Assembly: GCA_003427395.1 (NCBI GenBank)
Contig: BFEA01000488.1
Location: forward strand, 686,215-715,072
Direction of reading: 5' to 3'
Length of the DNA: 28,858 nt
From: Chara braunii
Taxonomy: Eukaryota > Streptophyta > Charophyceae > Charales > Characeae
Within the stretch, counting starts at the first letter, position 1. Every line of letters starts with the position of its first letter. Position numbers and translations under genes: made by a program. The notes under the pieces were generated by a model. It did no database searches, was not told where the DNA came from, and was given only the letters and a program-made list of their open reading frames with translations. Below are positions 27,923 to 28,858 of this stretch, in pieces.

Positions 27923-28732
27923 TTAGGGTTGAAAGGACACCCCTTCCTCCAAAGGGAGAGCGGCCTTCGCGTTCATAAGTAGGGGCCGTGGAGGCCTAAA
28001 AGACAAATCACACAGCCCCCTGAGTTCTATAAATCTTTTCGGAAGGGGGTCAGTCTGGAGATACAGGGATGCAGGGGGTTCTGAAAGGTCAGTTATCCGT
28101 AACACCCTCAATATGGGTTCTCCCGTGAGATTGGAGGAGAACGCTTGGGACCAGTTAGACTCACTTCGGACTATTTTCATGGGTTCCCACCGCCAAGATT
28201 GGCGCCACCGATCTTGAATTTTGATTGGATATTGGTCGGGTTCATCCAAATTGTCGGTTTCAGTCGTGGCCCTTACTTCACCCTGGGGCGTCCATTTGAT
28301 CATATTGATCCTGTGGATCTTCGTGGAGATTCCCGGCGCTGGTTGTGCGTGCATACGCACGGCCAGCCTCATCGGTATCGTTTGAGGCTTGGGGTGAGCC
28401 GATGTGAGCACCACCTTACAACTGTCAGAATGCATTCGCGCTCCAACCGCCGCCTGCCACAGGATTCCTAACAACACATCGTAAGCCTGCACATCCAATA
28501 CGATTGTGTCGCATAAACAATGCACCCGCCCTACCCGTATAGGAACATTCGTAATCCACCCTTTGCAATGAATGTTGTCTTCTGTAGCGGATACATACAG
28601 CTCATCCGGGCGGAGGGGCTGAACCTGTCCCTCCCGACCCGAACGCTTCGTTAATCCCCAAGAAATGGCTATGGCCGACGATCTTGAATCGAGGATGGCG
28701 GCCGAGGGACTTCCCCAGACTCGCAGTCTCAC
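27923..28732 (-). pseudogene. Gypsy aspartic protease (retropepsin-like) region
   Basis: The protease would cut the Gag-Pol polyprotein during particle assembly. Seen near the start: AAILDSRSSAIAIS, the active-site loop, with Arg where D-S/T-G needs Gly. About 65 residues later, TIVLDVQAYDVLLGILWQ is the typical second hydrophobic block (usually yDvILGmdWL). The remaining 170 residues are a linker to RT with no recognised motif. The frame begins after an in-frame stop with no ATG, so the upstream Gag-Pol junction is missing. It ends at 27923, and the RT continues in another frame, so an indel lies near 27830-27920. Confidence 0.75.
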
Positions 28733-28740
28733 TTAACGCT

Positions 28741-28858
28741 TTTCCAGGTTATCGGCAATGTCGTTCCTCGTACGTCGTACGGGGGGTCTCCATATGGCCC
28801 GTGCGTACGTACGGCCGTACGGGCGTACGGACGTCGACCGTATGACGATGATTTGGAA
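28741..28858. repeat. CGTACG-rich palindromic tract
   Basis: From about 28769 to the window edge, CGTACG, CCGTACGG and CGTACGTACG recur. Composition differs sharply from the gypsy pol to its left and may mark the element's truncated 5' junction. Confidence 0.65.

Larger units (their letters stand above)
22501..28740 (-). mobile_element. Degenerate Ty3/gypsy retrotransposon with PHD-like finger and extra 3' ORF
   Basis: Minus-strand order: aspartic protease (28732-27923), reverse transcriptase (27833-27120), RNase H (27142-26336), PHD-like finger plus integrase (26275-25160), integrase C-terminal region (25145-24390), then about 2 kb of further same-strand reading frames. PR-RT-RH-IN order defines Ty3/gypsy. 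At least four frameshifts and several stops make it inactive. Gag is not seen: upstream of the protease the sequence becomes CGTACG-rich. No LTR pair or polypurine tract was identified; the LTR-like segment at 18282-18832 is a candidate only. No n bases occur here, so the breaks are not masked positions. Confidence 0.9.

Overview
The window looks like repeat-dense, transposon-dominated nuclear DNA from a green-plant-type eukaryote. Seen directly: an L1-type LINE with an RVT zinc knuckle and poly(A) tail, a Ty3/gypsy pol on the minus strand, two initiator-Met-tRNA primer-binding sites, TTTAGGG-like telomeric motifs, eukaryotic-type LSU rRNA sequence and many AT/CT-rich tandem repeats. A charophyte alga or other streptophyte with a large genome would fit, but the species cannot be fixed from sequence alone. 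I see no intact cellular gene. Every clearly recognisable coding region belongs to a mobile element, and nearly all are broken by stops or frameshifts.

Layout, left half. 1-3324 is the 3' part of a LINE (reverse transcriptase, zinc knuckle, 3' UTR with stem-loops, poly(A)). 3325-6800 holds tandem duplications and AT-rich or GC-rich non-coding DNA. 6831-7231 is a short terminal-inverted-repeat element packed with perfect hairpins and a tRNA-like pol III box A/B pair. 8120-9725 is a compound tandem repeat, followed by a second LINE/SINE-type 3' end (9795-9881) sharing sequence and a stem-loop with the first LINE. 10969-12245 is a non-autonomous LTR element: two TG...CA LTRs, each followed by TGGTATCAGAGC and by a leader ending in poly(A) at the same place. 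12272-12597 is another multi-hairpin block.

Layout, right half. 13331-13710 is a small array of hairpin repeats. 14163-14792 is a gag-like open frame that runs into a 124-bp satellite (14747-15290). 16200-17400 is a tandem array whose units keep a hairpin while the stem sequence changes. 17636-18180 is a divergent antisense LSU rRNA fragment, next to an LTR-like segment (18282-18832). 21826-22213 is a 194-bp tandem duplication that shares a 36-nt core with position 6050. 22501-28740 is a degenerate Ty3/gypsy element on the minus strand, in the order protease, RT, RNase H, PHD-like finger, integrase, then an extra 3' reading frame of about 2 kb.

The most unusual items are the PHD-like zinc finger inside the gypsy pol with its extra 3' ORF, the covarying hairpin array at 16.2-17.4 kb, the multi-hairpin TIR element at 6.8-7.2 kb, and the rRNA-like fragment. 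None of this could be checked against a database here.
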